64,000 bases of DNA, taken from contig NZ_BOQL01000072.1 of the NCBI RefSeq assembly GCF_018332655.1, positions 1-64,000 of the forward strand. The letters are read 5' to 3'. A program made the position numbers and the translations under genes. Origin of the DNA: Actinoplanes auranticolor. GTDB lineage: Bacteria > Actinomycetota > Actinomycetes > Mycobacteriales > Micromonosporaceae. Position 1 is the stretch's first letter; each line of letters begins with the position of its first letter. The notes under the pieces are model-generated. The model was not told the DNA's origin, did no database searches, and saw only the letters and a program-made list of their open reading frames with translations. Shown here in pieces: positions 33,713 through 43,900 of this stretch.

Positions 33713-35043
33713 GGGAAAGGCGGCAGCGCCCGGCTGTCGAGCCATGCGGCGAACAGGCCATCCAACGGCTCGCGGGCGAAGCGCTGGGCGTGCGCCCGGA
33801 ACTGCTCGGTCGTCACAGTCGCGTGCCGGTGCTCTGCGACCCAGGCCCGCAGCATCGCGAAGAACGGCTCCTCGCCGATCCGCTTGCGCAGGGCATGCAC
33901 CGTCAGTGCGCCGCGCTTGTAGACCAGCGGGTCGAACATCCGGTCGACGCCGGGGTCGGCGACGATGACGTCCCGCGGGCGGGCCGCGATCCGCTGGTAC
34001 CACTGCGCCGCCAGGGCCTCGGCCGGCCAGTCGCCGCTGACGCCGGACCACAGCCATTCCGCGTACGTGGCGAAGCCCTCGTTGAGCCAGATGTGGCGCC
34101 AGTCCGCCACCGTGAGGCTGTTGCCGAACCACTGATGGGCCAGCTCGTGCGCGACGAGCCGCTCGTGCGTGCGCCGCCCGTCGAGGTGGTTGCGGCCGAA
34201 GATCGCCATGCCCTGCGCCTCGACCGGGTCGTCGAGGTCGTCGTCGGCCACCACGACGACGTACTCGCGGAACGGGTACGGCCCGAACAGCCGCTGCATC
34301 GCCGTCATGATCTCGCCGTGCCGGCCCAGGTCATGGGCGGCGTTCGCGCGCAGCGTGGGCGGGATCGCGGCGCGCTGCACCACGTCGCCGGCCGCCAGCT
34401 CGACCAGCTCGTAGCGGCCGATCTGGACGCTCATCAGGTACGGCGAGGTCGGCTCGGACCGCTCGTACACCCACGTGGTGCTGCCCGCGCCGCGCCGCCG
34501 GGACACGGGATCGCCGGTCACCAGCACCGTGTACGGCGAGGGAGCCGTGATCGCCACCCGGAAGCTCGCCTTGGCGCTGGGCTGGTCGTCGCACGGGAAC
34601 CAGGACGGCGAGCCGTTCGGCTGGCTCGCCACGAGCACCCCGTCGGTGAGCTCGTCCCACCCGAGGTCACCCCAGCGGCCGGAGACCGGCACCGGCTTGC
34701 CCGCGTACCGGATGTCCACCCGGAAGGTGTCCCCGGCGCCGAGCGGGCGCTCGGGCTTGATCTGCAGCTTGTCCGGCCGGTGGGTGTACTTGACCCGGCG
34801 GCCGTCGACCCGCACGTCCTGCACCTGGAGCGGGCCGAGGTCGAGGGTGAACCGCGACAACGGGTGCTCGGCGATCGCGGTGACGACGGCCCGGCCGGCG
34901 AGCCGGTTCGACACCACCCGGTAGTCGAGGTCGAGGTCGTAATGCAGGACCTTGTAGCCGCCGTTGCCGTGCCCGGGCAGGTACGAGTCGCGGGAGCGGT
35001 CGGCGCCGGGCGTGGCACCACGGGACAGCGGCGACGGGGTCAC
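33706..35043 (-). CDS. M1-family zinc metallopeptidase-like protein coupled to the Pls/PosA synthetase
   Basis: This 445-aa cytoplasmic-looking aminopeptidase has no signal peptide. The N-terminal beta-saddle is followed by a thermolysin-like domain with HELAHQW and, 18 residues on, NEGFATYAEW (third zinc ligand). The exopeptidase GAMEN motif is replaced by EAQGMAIFG, so N-terminal recognition may differ. It lacks the large C-terminal helical domain, so it is a short form. GTG 35043 overlaps the stop of the upstream synthetase gene, implying coupled translation. It might process or degrade that enzyme's amino-acid polymer, by analogy with peptidases reported for epsilon-poly-lysine producers. 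Confidence 0.88.
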   Translation of the reverse strand: MTPSPLSRGATPGADRSRDSYLPGHGNGGYKVLHYDLDLDYRVVSNRLAGRAVVTAIAEHPLSRFTLDLGPLQVQDVRVDGRRVKYTHRPDKLQIKPERPLGAGDTFRVDIRYAGKPVPVSGRWGDLGWDELTDGVLVASQPNGSPSWFPCDDQPSAKASFRVAITAPSPYTVLVTGDPVSRRRGAGSTTWVYERSEPTSPYLMSVQIGRYELVELAAGDVVQRAAIPPTLRANAAHDLGRHGEIMTAMQRLFGPYPFREYVVVVADDDLDDPVEAQGMAIFGRNHLDGRRTHERLVAHELAHQWFGNSLTVADWRHIWLNEGFATYAEWLWSGVSGDWPAEALAAQWYQRIAARPRDVIVADPGVDRMFDPLVYKRGALTVHALRKRIGEEPFFAMLRAWVAEHRHATVTTEQFRAHAQRFAREPLDGLFAAWLDSRALPPFPR

Positions 35044-38000
35044 GGCCGGCGGGCGGCCGGGGCCGGCCAGGTCGCGATCGGGTTGCCCCGCCACCGGCTG
35101 TCGTCCGGCACCGCGTCGCCGCGGGTCACCAGCGAGCCGGGGCCGATGGTGGTCCGGGCGCCGATGCTCGCGCCGGGCAGCACGATGCCGTGCGGGCCCA
35201 GCGCCGCCCCCGCGCCCAGGGTCACCTCGTCCATGCTCATCACCCGATCATGGAACAGGTGGGTCTGCACGACACAGCCGCGGTTGACCGTGGCGCCGTC
35301 GCCCAGGGTGACCAGGTCGTACTCGGGCAGCCAGTAGGTCTCCAGCCACACGCCGCGGCCGATCCGCGCCCCGAGCGTGCGCAGCCACGCGGTGAGCAGC
35401 GGCGTGCCGGTCGCGAAGCGGACCAGCCACGGCGCCGCGAGGACCTCGACGAACGTGTCAGCGAGCTCGTTGCGCCAGACGAAGGAGGTCCACAGGGCGC
35501 GCTCGGCGACCCGGAACCGCCCCACCAGCAGCCACTTCGCGGCCGTCGCGGTCGCGGCGGCGACGATCGCCGCGGCCAGCAGCACCGGCCCGGCGGCGAG
35601 CGCGGCGACCCACAGGCCATAGCTCTGCCAGACGAATGCGAGCGCCGCCAGGACGCCGGTCGCCAGGGCGGCCGCGCACATCACCGGGATGACGCGGCAC
35701 AGCTCGATCGCCGCCCGGGCCAGCTTGAGCCGGGCCGGCGGGTCGAAGGTGCGGCTGGTGTCGGCCGCCTCGACGGTACGGCGCAACGGCATCGGCGGCG
35801 CACCGAGCCACGACGTGCCCTTCTTGGCCTTGCGTGGGGCCGACGACAGCACGCCGACGAGTCCCCGTTTGGGCACCGAACGGCCGGGTGCGGCCATCCC
35901 GGAGTTGCCGAGGAACGCCTGCTTGCCGATCCGGGCCGGGGCGACCCGCAGCCACCCGTGGCTCAGCTCGTACGTGGCCACCATGGTGTCGTCGGCCAGG
36001 AAGGCCCCGTCGGCGACCGTGGTCATCGCCGGCAGGGCGAGCACGGTGGAGGCCTCCACGCCGCGCCCCACCTTCGCGCCCAGCAGCCGCAGCCACACCG
36101 GCGTGAACAGGCTGGCGTACAGCGGGAACAACCCCACCCGGGCCATCCCCATCAGCCGCTCGGTCGTCCACACCTGCCACGCCACCCGGCCCTGCACGGG
36201 GTGGTACCCCTCGCGCAGACCGATGCTGAGCGCCCGGACGGCGGCGAGCACCAGCAGCGCATAGCCGACGACGTAGGCCACCGTGCCCACCGCGACGGCG
36301 GCCAGCACCGTGCCGACGGCCGGCCGGACGGTCAGCGTCCACCCGAGCGCGACGAGCGCCGGCAGGGCCGCCACCACCGGCACGAGCCCCAGCAACTGCG
36401 CCGTGATGCCGTACGCGGCGGTCCAGAAACGAGATCCCACCCGGGAGTGCGGCGGACGCTGCGCCGGCCAGGCGGCCGGGTCCTTGGCGGCGGGTGCCGC
36501 CGGCGAGCCGGCCCAGCGCTGGCCGGCCGGCACGGCGCCGGCCACGGTCGAGCCGGCCGCGATCCGCGCGCCCTTGCCGATCCGCGCGCCGGGCATCAGG
36601 GTGCTGCGGGATCCGACCCGGGCGCCCGCGCCCACGCGCACCTTGCCGATGTGGACGACGTCGCCGTCGATCCAGTGGCCCGACAGGTCGACCTCCGGCT
36701 CGATCGCCGCGCCCCGGCCGAGCTTCAGCAGCCCGGTGACCGGCGGCGCGGAGTGCAGGTCGACGTCGGGACCGAGCTGCGCGCCGAGCGCCCGGGCGTA
36801 GGTGACCATCCAGGACGCCCCGGCCACGCTGGTGGCGCCGGACAGCTCCGCGAGCCGTTCGGCGGCCCACAGCCGCAGGTGCACGCGGCCACCGCGCGGG
36901 TAGCTGCCCGGGCCCACGCCGCGCAGCAGCAGCCGGGCTCCCGCGGCGGCCACGGCGATCCGGCCGAGCGGGCTGAACAGCAGCGCCCAGCCCAGCGCCA
37001 CCCACCACCAGGACACGACCGGCGTCCAGGACGCCCGGGCCGGCAGGGCCAGGACGTTGCCGAGGGCGGCCAGCACGGTCAGCCAGCGCAGCCCGACCAG
37101 CGCGAGCATCGGGACCATCAGCACGGCCTGGACCAGCCCGGCGCGCCGCGGGGTCGGCCGGACCTCGCGGCGGGTCGTCGCGGTGGTGCCGAGCGCGTCC
37201 AGCACCGCGGCCAGCCGTGACAGCCTCGGGTGCAGGTAGATGTCGGCCACCGAGACCTGCGGGTACTGCCGGCGGATCCAGGCCACCAGCTGCGCCGCGT
37301 TCAGGCTGCCGCCGCCGTGGTTGAAGAAGTCGGCGTCGGCCTCGGTGGGGCGTACGCCGAGGATCTCGGCCCAGCCACCGGCGAGCCACTGCTCGGTCGC
37401 GGTCAGGTCGTCCGCGGAGTCCCCGGCGGTCGCCAGCGGCCAGGGCAGCGCCGCCCGGTCCACCTTGCCGGACGTGCGGGTCGGCAACGCGCCCACCACG
37501 GCCAGCAGCGGTACGAGCGCGGCCGGCAGCTGCTCACGGATCCGCAGGGCCGCCGCGGCAGCATCGAAGGCGACACTGTCGGCCGGCACCACGTACCCGA
37601 CCAGCAGCTGATTGCCCGCGGCGGTCCGCTGCACCGCCGCGGCCGCCCCGGCGACCCCGGGCAGCGCCTGCAGCGCGGCGTCGACCTCACCGAGCTCGAT
37701 CCGGCGCCCGCCCAGCTTGACCTGCTCGTCGCCGCGGCCGACGAACAGCAGCCCGGCGGGCTCCGCCCGGACGATGTCCCCGCTGCGGTACGCCCGCTCC
37801 CAGCCCAGCGACGGCAGGGACGCGAACTTCTCGGCGTCCTTGGCGGCGTCCAGGTAGCGGGCCAGACCCACACCACCGATGACCAGCTCGCCGGTCTCGC
37901 CCATCGCCACCGGGTCGCCGGCGGAGTCGACCACCGCGAGGTCCCAGCCGGCCAGCGGCAGCCCGATGCGCACCGGTCCGTCGCCGGTCATCCGGGCCGC

Positions 38001-38954
38001 GCAGGCCACCACGGTCGCCTCGGTCGGCCCGTAGGTGTTCCAGACCTCGCGACCCTCGACGGCCAGCCGCTGCGCGAGCTCGGGCGGGCAGGCCTCCCCG
38101 CCGAAGATCAGCAGCCGTACCTCCTCCAGCGCCTCGACCGGCCACAGCGCGGCCAGGGTCGGCACGGTGGACACGACGGTGATGCGCTGCTCGGCGAGCC
38201 ACGGGCCGAGGTCGACACCGCTGCGCACCAGCGACCGCTCGGCCGGCACCAGGCAGGCGCCGTGGCGCCAGGCCAGCCACATCTCCTCGCAGGACGCGTC
38301 GAACGCCACCGACAACCCGGCCAGCACCCGGTCCTGCGGGCCGATCGCCTCACTGGCCTCGCCGGCGAGGAACAGGCCCGCCTCCGCATCCACGAAGGCC
38401 GCCGCGGCGCCGTGGCTGACCGCGACCCCCTTCGGGGTGCCGGTCGAGCCGGAGGTGAAGATGATCCAGGCGTCGTCGGCCGGTCCGGGCCGGCCGGACC
38501 GGCCCTGCGGGGTACGGCGCAGCGAGACGCTCAGCCCGTCACCGAGCACCGCGCAGACGCCCGCCTCGCCGAAGACGAGCTCGGCGCGTTCCGCCGGATC
38601 GTCGGCGTCGACCGGCACGTAGGCGGCGCCGGCCGCGAGCACGCCGAGGATCGCCAGGTACAGCTCGGCCGTGCCGGACGAGATCCGGACGCCCACCCGG
38701 TCGCCGGCGCCGATCCCGTGCCCGGCCAGCGTCATCCGGACGGCTTCGACCTCATCGCTGAGTTCGCGGTACGTCAGCGCGGTGGTGCCGTTGTCGAGCG
38801 CGCGGGCGCCCGGGTGCGCGCGCACGGTGTCGTCGAAGACGTCGACCAGGGTGCGGGTGGCCGGCGCCGACGGGGAGCGGAACACCGCCGGGGGCACCGG
38901 TGCGACGACGAGCGGAGGGAGCGGGACCAGCTGCGGTCCGGTCGTCACGGTCAC
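35040..38954 (-). CDS. Pls/PosA-family NRPS-like membrane synthetase (A domain, carrier protein, transmembrane terminal domain)
   Basis: This 1304-aa protein has an adenylation domain at about 30-500 with intact core motifs: FTSGSTGTPKG (A3), NTYGPTEATV (A5), YRSGDI (A7), RGDEQVKLGGRRIELGE (A8) and TSGKVDR (A10, Lys). A peptidyl carrier domain (about 520-600) has HGGGSL with the phosphopantetheine Ser. The remaining 700 residues alternate membrane helices with left-handed beta-helix hexapeptide repeats (GAGARVGSRSTLMPGARIG). This is the 'NRPS terminal domain' architecture of epsilon-poly-lysine synthetase and PosA-like enzymes, which make homopolymers or diamine polymers without canonical condensation domains. 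Amino-acid specificity is not readable by eye. GTG start at 38954 or 38948. Confidence 0.88.
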   Translation of the reverse strand: MTVTTGPQLVPLPPLVVAPVPPAVFRSPSAPATRTLVDVFDDTVRAHPGARALDNGTTALTYRELSDEVEAVRMTLAGHGIGAGDRVGVRISSGTAELYLAILGVLAAGAAYVPVDADDPAERAELVFGEAGVCAVLGDGLSVSLRRTPQGRSGRPGPADDAWIIFTSGSTGTPKGVAVSHGAAAAFVDAEAGLFLAGEASEAIGPQDRVLAGLSVAFDASCEEMWLAWRHGACLVPAERSLVRSGVDLGPWLAEQRITVVSTVPTLAALWPVEALEEVRLLIFGGEACPPELAQRLAVEGREVWNTYGPTEATVVACAARMTGDGPVRIGLPLAGWDLAVVDSAGDPVAMGETGELVIGGVGLARYLDAAKDAEKFASLPSLGWERAYRSGDIVRAEPAGLLFVGRGDEQVKLGGRRIELGEVDAALQALPGVAGAAAAVQRTAAGNQLLVGYVVPADSVAFDAAAAALRIREQLPAALVPLLAVVGALPTRTSGKVDRAALPWPLATAGDSADDLTATEQWLAGGWAEILGVRPTEADADFFNHGGGSLNAAQLVAWIRRQYPQVSVADIYLHPRLSRLAAVLDALGTTATTRREVRPTPRRAGLVQAVLMVPMLALVGLRWLTVLAALGNVLALPARASWTPVVSWWWVALGWALLFSPLGRIAVAAAGARLLLRGVGPGSYPRGGRVHLRLWAAERLAELSGATSVAGASWMVTYARALGAQLGPDVDLHSAPPVTGLLKLGRGAAIEPEVDLSGHWIDGDVVHIGKVRVGAGARVGSRSTLMPGARIGKGARIAAGSTVAGAVPAGQRWAGSPAAPAAKDPAAWPAQRPPHSRVGSRFWTAAYGITAQLLGLVPVVAALPALVALGWTLTVRPAVGTVLAAVAVGTVAYVVGYALLVLAAVRALSIGLREGYHPVQGRVAWQVWTTERLMGMARVGLFPLYASLFTPVWLRLLGAKVGRGVEASTVLALPAMTTVADGAFLADDTMVATYELSHGWLRVAPARIGKQAFLGNSGMAAPGRSVPKRGLVGVLSSAPRKAKKGTSWLGAPPMPLRRTVEAADTSRTFDPPARLKLARAAIELCRVIPVMCAAALATGVLAALAFVWQSYGLWVAALAAGPVLLAAAIVAAATATAAKWLLVGRFRVAERALWTSFVWRNELADTFVEVLAAPWLVRFATGTPLLTAWLRTLGARIGRGVWLETYWLPEYDLVTLGDGATVNRGCVVQTHLFHDRVMSMDEVTLGAGAALGPHGIVLPGASIGARTTIGPGSLVTRGDAVPDDSRWRGNPIATWPAPAARRP

Positions 38955-39130
38955 CGGGCGTGCACCATCTTCACCTCGAGGGTCGGCGTCAACCAGGCGT
39001 GCGGCATACGGACCCGCCCTGGGCAGCCCTCAACGCTACGTCGCAGCGCCGCGAAATGACGCCACATGAGCGGATCCGTGGTCACCGCCACATCTGCCCC
39101 GGCCGGGATCGCGGGGTATCGTCCACCGCG

Positions 39131-40822
39131 ATGAAGGCGCCGCTGCGACCAAGTGACCCGGAGTTCCTCGGTGGTTACCGCCTGCTCAGCCGGCTCGGGC
39201 AGGGCGGCATGGGCACCGTCTACCTCGCCGAGGACCAGCACGAGCGGCTGGTGGCCATCAAGGTCGTCAAGCCCGAGCTCGCGTACGAGGAGGAGTTCCG
39301 CGCCCGCTTCCGCAGCGAGGTCAACCGGGCCCGGCAGGTGCCGCCGTTCTGCACCGCCGAGCTCCTCGACGCCGACGCCGACCACGAGACCCCCTACCTC
39401 GTGGTCGAGTACGTGGACGGTCCCAGCCTGGCCGAGGTGGTCGACGAACAGGGGCCGCTGACCGGCGGCAGCCTGTACAGCGTGGCGGTCGGCGTGGCCA
39501 CCGCGCTGGCGGCCATCCACGGCGCCGGCGTGATCCACCGCGACCTCAAGCCGGCCAACGTGCTGTTCGCGCTGGGCACCCCCAAGGTGATCGACTTCGG
39601 CATCGCCCGGGCCTTCGAGGCCACCAGCCGGCACACGGGCACCGATCAGATGGTCGGCACGGTCGCCTACATGGCGCCCGAGCGGTTCGACAACGACTCG
39701 GCGCGGATCGGGCCGGCCGCGGACGTCTTCGCGTGGGGCGTGGTCATCACGTACGCGGGCACCGGCCGTACCCCCTTCGGCGGCGACAGCGCGGCCGCGA
39801 CGGCCGGGGCGATCCTCACCCGGCCGCCCCGCCTGGACGGTCTGCCCGCGCCGCTGCGCGACCTGGTCGCCCGGACCCTCGAGAAGGAGCCGCAGCTGCG
39901 GCCGACGGCCTTCGACCTGCTCGACGAACTGGTCGCGGTCGGTGCGCCGACGACCGTCAACCTGGCCGGCCGGCCCGAGCTGCAGCAAGCCGCCCAGGCG
40001 GCCCGGCAGACGGCCCGGCGTCCGGTCGCCGGCCGGGACAACGGCACATCGGTACGGCGGTGGCGGCGCGCGGCTCCGGCGCTGGCAGCGGCGGCCGTCG
40101 TCGCGCTCGGCGTCCTGAGCCTCACTCCGGTCCGTCAGCTCCTGCCCGGTCAGGGGTCGGAGGGCTCGGCGGGTGGCCAGTCCACGGCTGTCTTCCCGGA
40201 TACGGCAACGCTGCCCGCCCCGAGCAGCAGCGCGCCGTACGGCGGGGACCTCCCGCCCAGTGCCGGCCCCACGCGGGCCCCCGGTCCGGCCCCCGGCCCG
40301 GTCGACGCCGACGACCCCGAGCCCGCCGAGGAGCCGCGCGTGGCGCCGCCGATCAGCAAGACGCCGCAGGCCCGGCTGTGCCGCGACGGCGACCTCGAGA
40401 TCAGCGTCACCGCACAGAGCGACAACCCGACCGCGGTGGGGGCCCAGCGCGGCCTCGTCTCGATCGCCAACAACTCCGACGCCGCCTGCCGGGTCGACGG
40501 TCGCGTGTTCGTCGGCCTCTACAACGCCGCCGACGAACGCGTGCAACTGCCGACGACCGCCGTCGACGAGCCGGGGGAGTCCGTCGACATCCTGCTGCGG
40601 CCGGGCACGGGAGCGTTCCAGGGCATCAAATGGGAGGCGTGCGACCGCGCCGACTCGGACTGCCCGACCGGCAACACGCTGCGCGGCAGCCTCACCTCAT
40701 CGAAGCGCGGCGTGGTCATGGCCCAGGAGAACTTCCCCGACCCCGCCCGCAGCCTCATCACCATGAAGTCCCTGAAGCTCGGCACCATCCAGCCGAGCAC
40801 CCAGGGCGTCGTCGCCTGGTAG
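39131..40822 (+). CDS. Receptor-type Ser/Thr protein kinase (PASTA-less, DUF4232-like sensor region)
   Basis: This 563-aa protein has a eukaryotic-like kinase domain (about 15-280): GQGGMGTVY (P-loop), VAIKVV (Lys), HRDLKPAN (catalytic loop), DFG in KVIDFGIA, and APERF. A juxtamembrane region and single transmembrane helix (about 315-335) are followed by a Pro-rich linker. An extracellular domain of about 140 residues has Cys pairs resembling DUF4232 (CRDGDLEISVTAQ). The ATG has no good ribosome-binding site; leaderless initiation is possible. It is divergent from the Pls-like gene across 176 bp and may sense envelope state. Confidence 0.9.
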   Translation: MKAPLRPSDPEFLGGYRLLSRLGQGGMGTVYLAEDQHERLVAIKVVKPELAYEEEFRARFRSEVNRARQVPPFCTAELLDADADHETPYLVVEYVDGPSLAEVVDEQGPLTGGSLYSVAVGVATALAAIHGAGVIHRDLKPANVLFALGTPKVIDFGIARAFEATSRHTGTDQMVGTVAYMAPERFDNDSARIGPAADVFAWGVVITYAGTGRTPFGGDSAAATAGAILTRPPRLDGLPAPLRDLVARTLEKEPQLRPTAFDLLDELVAVGAPTTVNLAGRPELQQAAQAARQTARRPVAGRDNGTSVRRWRRAAPALAAAAVVALGVLSLTPVRQLLPGQGSEGSAGGQSTAVFPDTATLPAPSSSAPYGGDLPPSAGPTRAPGPAPGPVDADDPEPAEEPRVAPPISKTPQARLCRDGDLEISVTAQSDNPTAVGAQRGLVSIANNSDAACRVDGRVFVGLYNAADERVQLPTTAVDEPGESVDILLRPGTGAFQGIKWEACDRADSDCPTGNTLRGSLTSSKRGVVMAQENFPDPARSLITMKSLKLGTIQPSTQGVVAW

Positions 40823-40951
40823 GCCACCACACCCGCGGACCCGGCAACGCTGCGGCGGCTTGGTGCCCGAAGTGCTCTGATCCCCGGATTTCCGGGCCGT
40901 GAAGATCCACAGCGGACGTGGCGGTGGCCCGGGACTGCCACGATCTCCTCC

Positions 40952-43900
40952 ATGTCCGATCACGAGCGGCACGCACCCGACCGGCCGGAGCCGATGCGCT
41001 CGGTACCGCAACTGCTGCAGGCGAACGCCCGGCGGCTCGGTGACCGGACAGCCTTCGCCGACGACGTCCGGCGGGTGACCTGGAGTGAACTCGAACGGCG
41101 TACCGCGCGGCTCGCCGGTGCGCTGGGGGTGGAACGGGGCGACCGGGTCGCCTTCTGCCTCGGCAACGGGGTGGACCTGGTCGAGGTGCTCCTGGCGGCG
41201 GTCCGGGCCGGCGCCGTCGGTGTCCCGCTCAGCCCGTACGCCACCGGTGCCGAGCTGGCCGCCCTGATCGCCGACTGCGAGCCGGCCGTGCTGGTGACCG
41301 ACGAGGCTCATCTCGCTCAGGTGACCGCAGCGGCCGGGGTACGGGTGGTGGTCCACCACGACGGGCTCCAGGACGGCGCGACCGCCCCGCCGCCGGACGA
41401 CCTCGGCCTGGACGAGCCCGCCTTCATGCTCTACACCTCGGGCACCGGCGGGGTCCCCAAGGGCGCGATCTCGACTCAGCGGGCCGCACTGTGGTCGGCC
41501 GTCACGTGCTACGGCCCCCTGCTCGGACTGACCTCGGACGACCACCTGCTGTGGCCGCTGCCCATGGCGCACAGCTTCGCCCATTCGCTCTGCGTGCTCG
41601 GTGTGACGGCGGCCGGGGCGAGCGCCCGCATCGTGAGCGAGCCCGACCCGGCGACGGTCCTCCGGCTCATCGCGGACGAGGCGCCGACCGTCCTCGCCGG
41701 CGTGCCGGCCACCTACCGCCGGCTTCTCGACGCCGGCCGGCCGGTCACGGCGTCGCTGCGGATCGCGCTGGTGGCCGGCGCGGCCAGCGACCCGGCGCTG
41801 CGCACGTCCGTCGAGGCGCTGCTCGGGGCCCCGCTGCTCGACTGTTACGGCAGCACCGAGACCTGCGGCATGATCGCCGTGGAGCCGGCCGGAGCGCCCC
41901 GGCGCCGCGGTACGAGCGGGCCGCCCGCTCCCGGCGTCGAGGTGCGCCTGGTCGATCCCGCCACCGCGACTGCGGCGGAGCCGGGCGCCCGGGGAGAGAT
42001 CTGGGTGCGCGGGCCCAACCTCATGCTGGGTTACCACCGGAAGCCGGCGGCGACCGCGCGGGCGTTGCAGCAGGGCTGGTACCGCACCGGTGACCTGGGC
42101 GAGCTCGACGAGGCCGGGCACCTGAGCGTCGTCGGACGGGTCAGCGACCGCATCATCCGCGGCGGCACCAACGTGGACCCCGCCGAGATCGAGCGGGTCC
42201 TCGAGGGCCTCGCCGGCGTCCGGGAGGCGGCCGTCGTCGCCCGGGCCCACCCGCTGCTCGGCGAGGTCCCGGTGGCCTTCGTCGTGCGCACGGACGAGAC
42301 GGTCGACGAGGCCGGGCTGCTGCGGGCCTGCGCGCAGGTGCTGTCCGCGCACAAAGTGCCGGAGGAGGTCATCTTCGCGCCGGTGATCCCGCGCACCCGG
42401 TCCGGCAAGCCGCGCCACGCCCTCCTCCGGGAGTCGCTGGCGGTCGCGCCGACGGCGGACACCACCCGGTTCTCCGGGCTGCCCGCCGGTGCCCGCCGCA
42501 GTGCCCTCACCGAGCTGGTCCGGGCCGAGCTGTCGGCGGTCTGTGGACCGGTCGAGTCGCTGACCACGGCGTTCGCCGACCTCGGGGTGACCTCGATGGC
42601 GGCGATGACGGTGTGGCACCGGCTCAGCCTGCGGACCGGCCTGCGGCTGCCGGCCACCGTCATGTGGGACCACCCGAGCCCCGCGGCGCTGGTCGCGTAC
42701 CTGGAGAGCCGGCTGCCCGGCGGTGCGCGTACCGCCGTGACCGAGCGGCCCGGAGCCGGGACCGACCCGGTCGCGATCGTCGCGGTCGGCTGCCGCTATC
42801 CCGGCGGGGTGAGCTCACCGGAGGACCTCTGGCGGGTCGTCGCCGAGGGGGTGGACGCCACCAGCGAGTTCCCGTCCGACCGCGGCTGGGACGTCGAGGC
42901 GCTCTACGACACCGATCCGGACCGGATCGGCACGTCCTACACCCGGCGCGGCGGATTCCTGCACGAAGCGGCCGACTTCGATCCGGCGTTCTTCGGCATC
43001 TCCCCGCGGGAGGCGCTCGCCACGGACCCCCAGCAGCGCCTGCTGCTGGAGGTCGCCTGGGAGGTGTTCGAACGCGCCGGCATACCCGCGCCCGAGCTGC
43101 GGGACAGCGACACCGGCGTGTTCGTCGGGCTCATGCACAGCGACTACGCCAGCCGGCTGTCCACCCACGAGCTGGAATCCCACCTGGGCGTCGGGTCGGC
43201 GGGCAGCCTGGCCTCCGGCCGCATCGCGTACGTGCTGGGCCTGCGCGGCCCGGCGCTGACCATCGACACGGCCTGTTCGTCGTCGCTGGTCGCCATGGAC
43301 CTCGCCGCCCGGTCGCTGCGCGCGGGGGAGTGCTCGCTGGCCATCGCCGGCGGGGTCACGGTGATGTCGACGCCGGGGCCCTTCCTCGCGTTCAGCCGGC
43401 AGCGCGGACTCTCCCCGGACGGCCGGTGCCGGTCCTTCTCGGCCGGCGCCGACGGCACCGCGTGGGCCGAGGGGGCCGGCCTCGTGCTGCTGGAGCGCCT
43501 GGACGACGCCCGGCGCAACGGCCACCCGGTCCTGGCCGTCCTGCGCGGATCCGCGGTCAACTCCGACGGCGCCTCCAACGGGCTCACCGCGCCCAACGGC
43601 GAAGCGCAGCGGGACCTCATCCGGCTCGCGCTCGCCGACGCCGGCCTGCGCGGAGCCGACATCGACGTGGTGGAGGGACACGGCACGGCCACCCGGCTCG
43701 GCGACCCGATCGAGGCGACCGCGGTCCTGGCCACGTACGGGCAGGACCGGGACCGGCCCGTCTGGCTGGGGTCGGTGAAGTCCAACCTCGGGCACACCCA
43801 GGCGGCGGCCGGCATCGCCGGCGTGATCAAGGTGATCGAGGCGATGCGGCACCAGGAGCTGCCCCGCTCGCTCTACGCCGGCGACCCGTCGCCGCACGTC

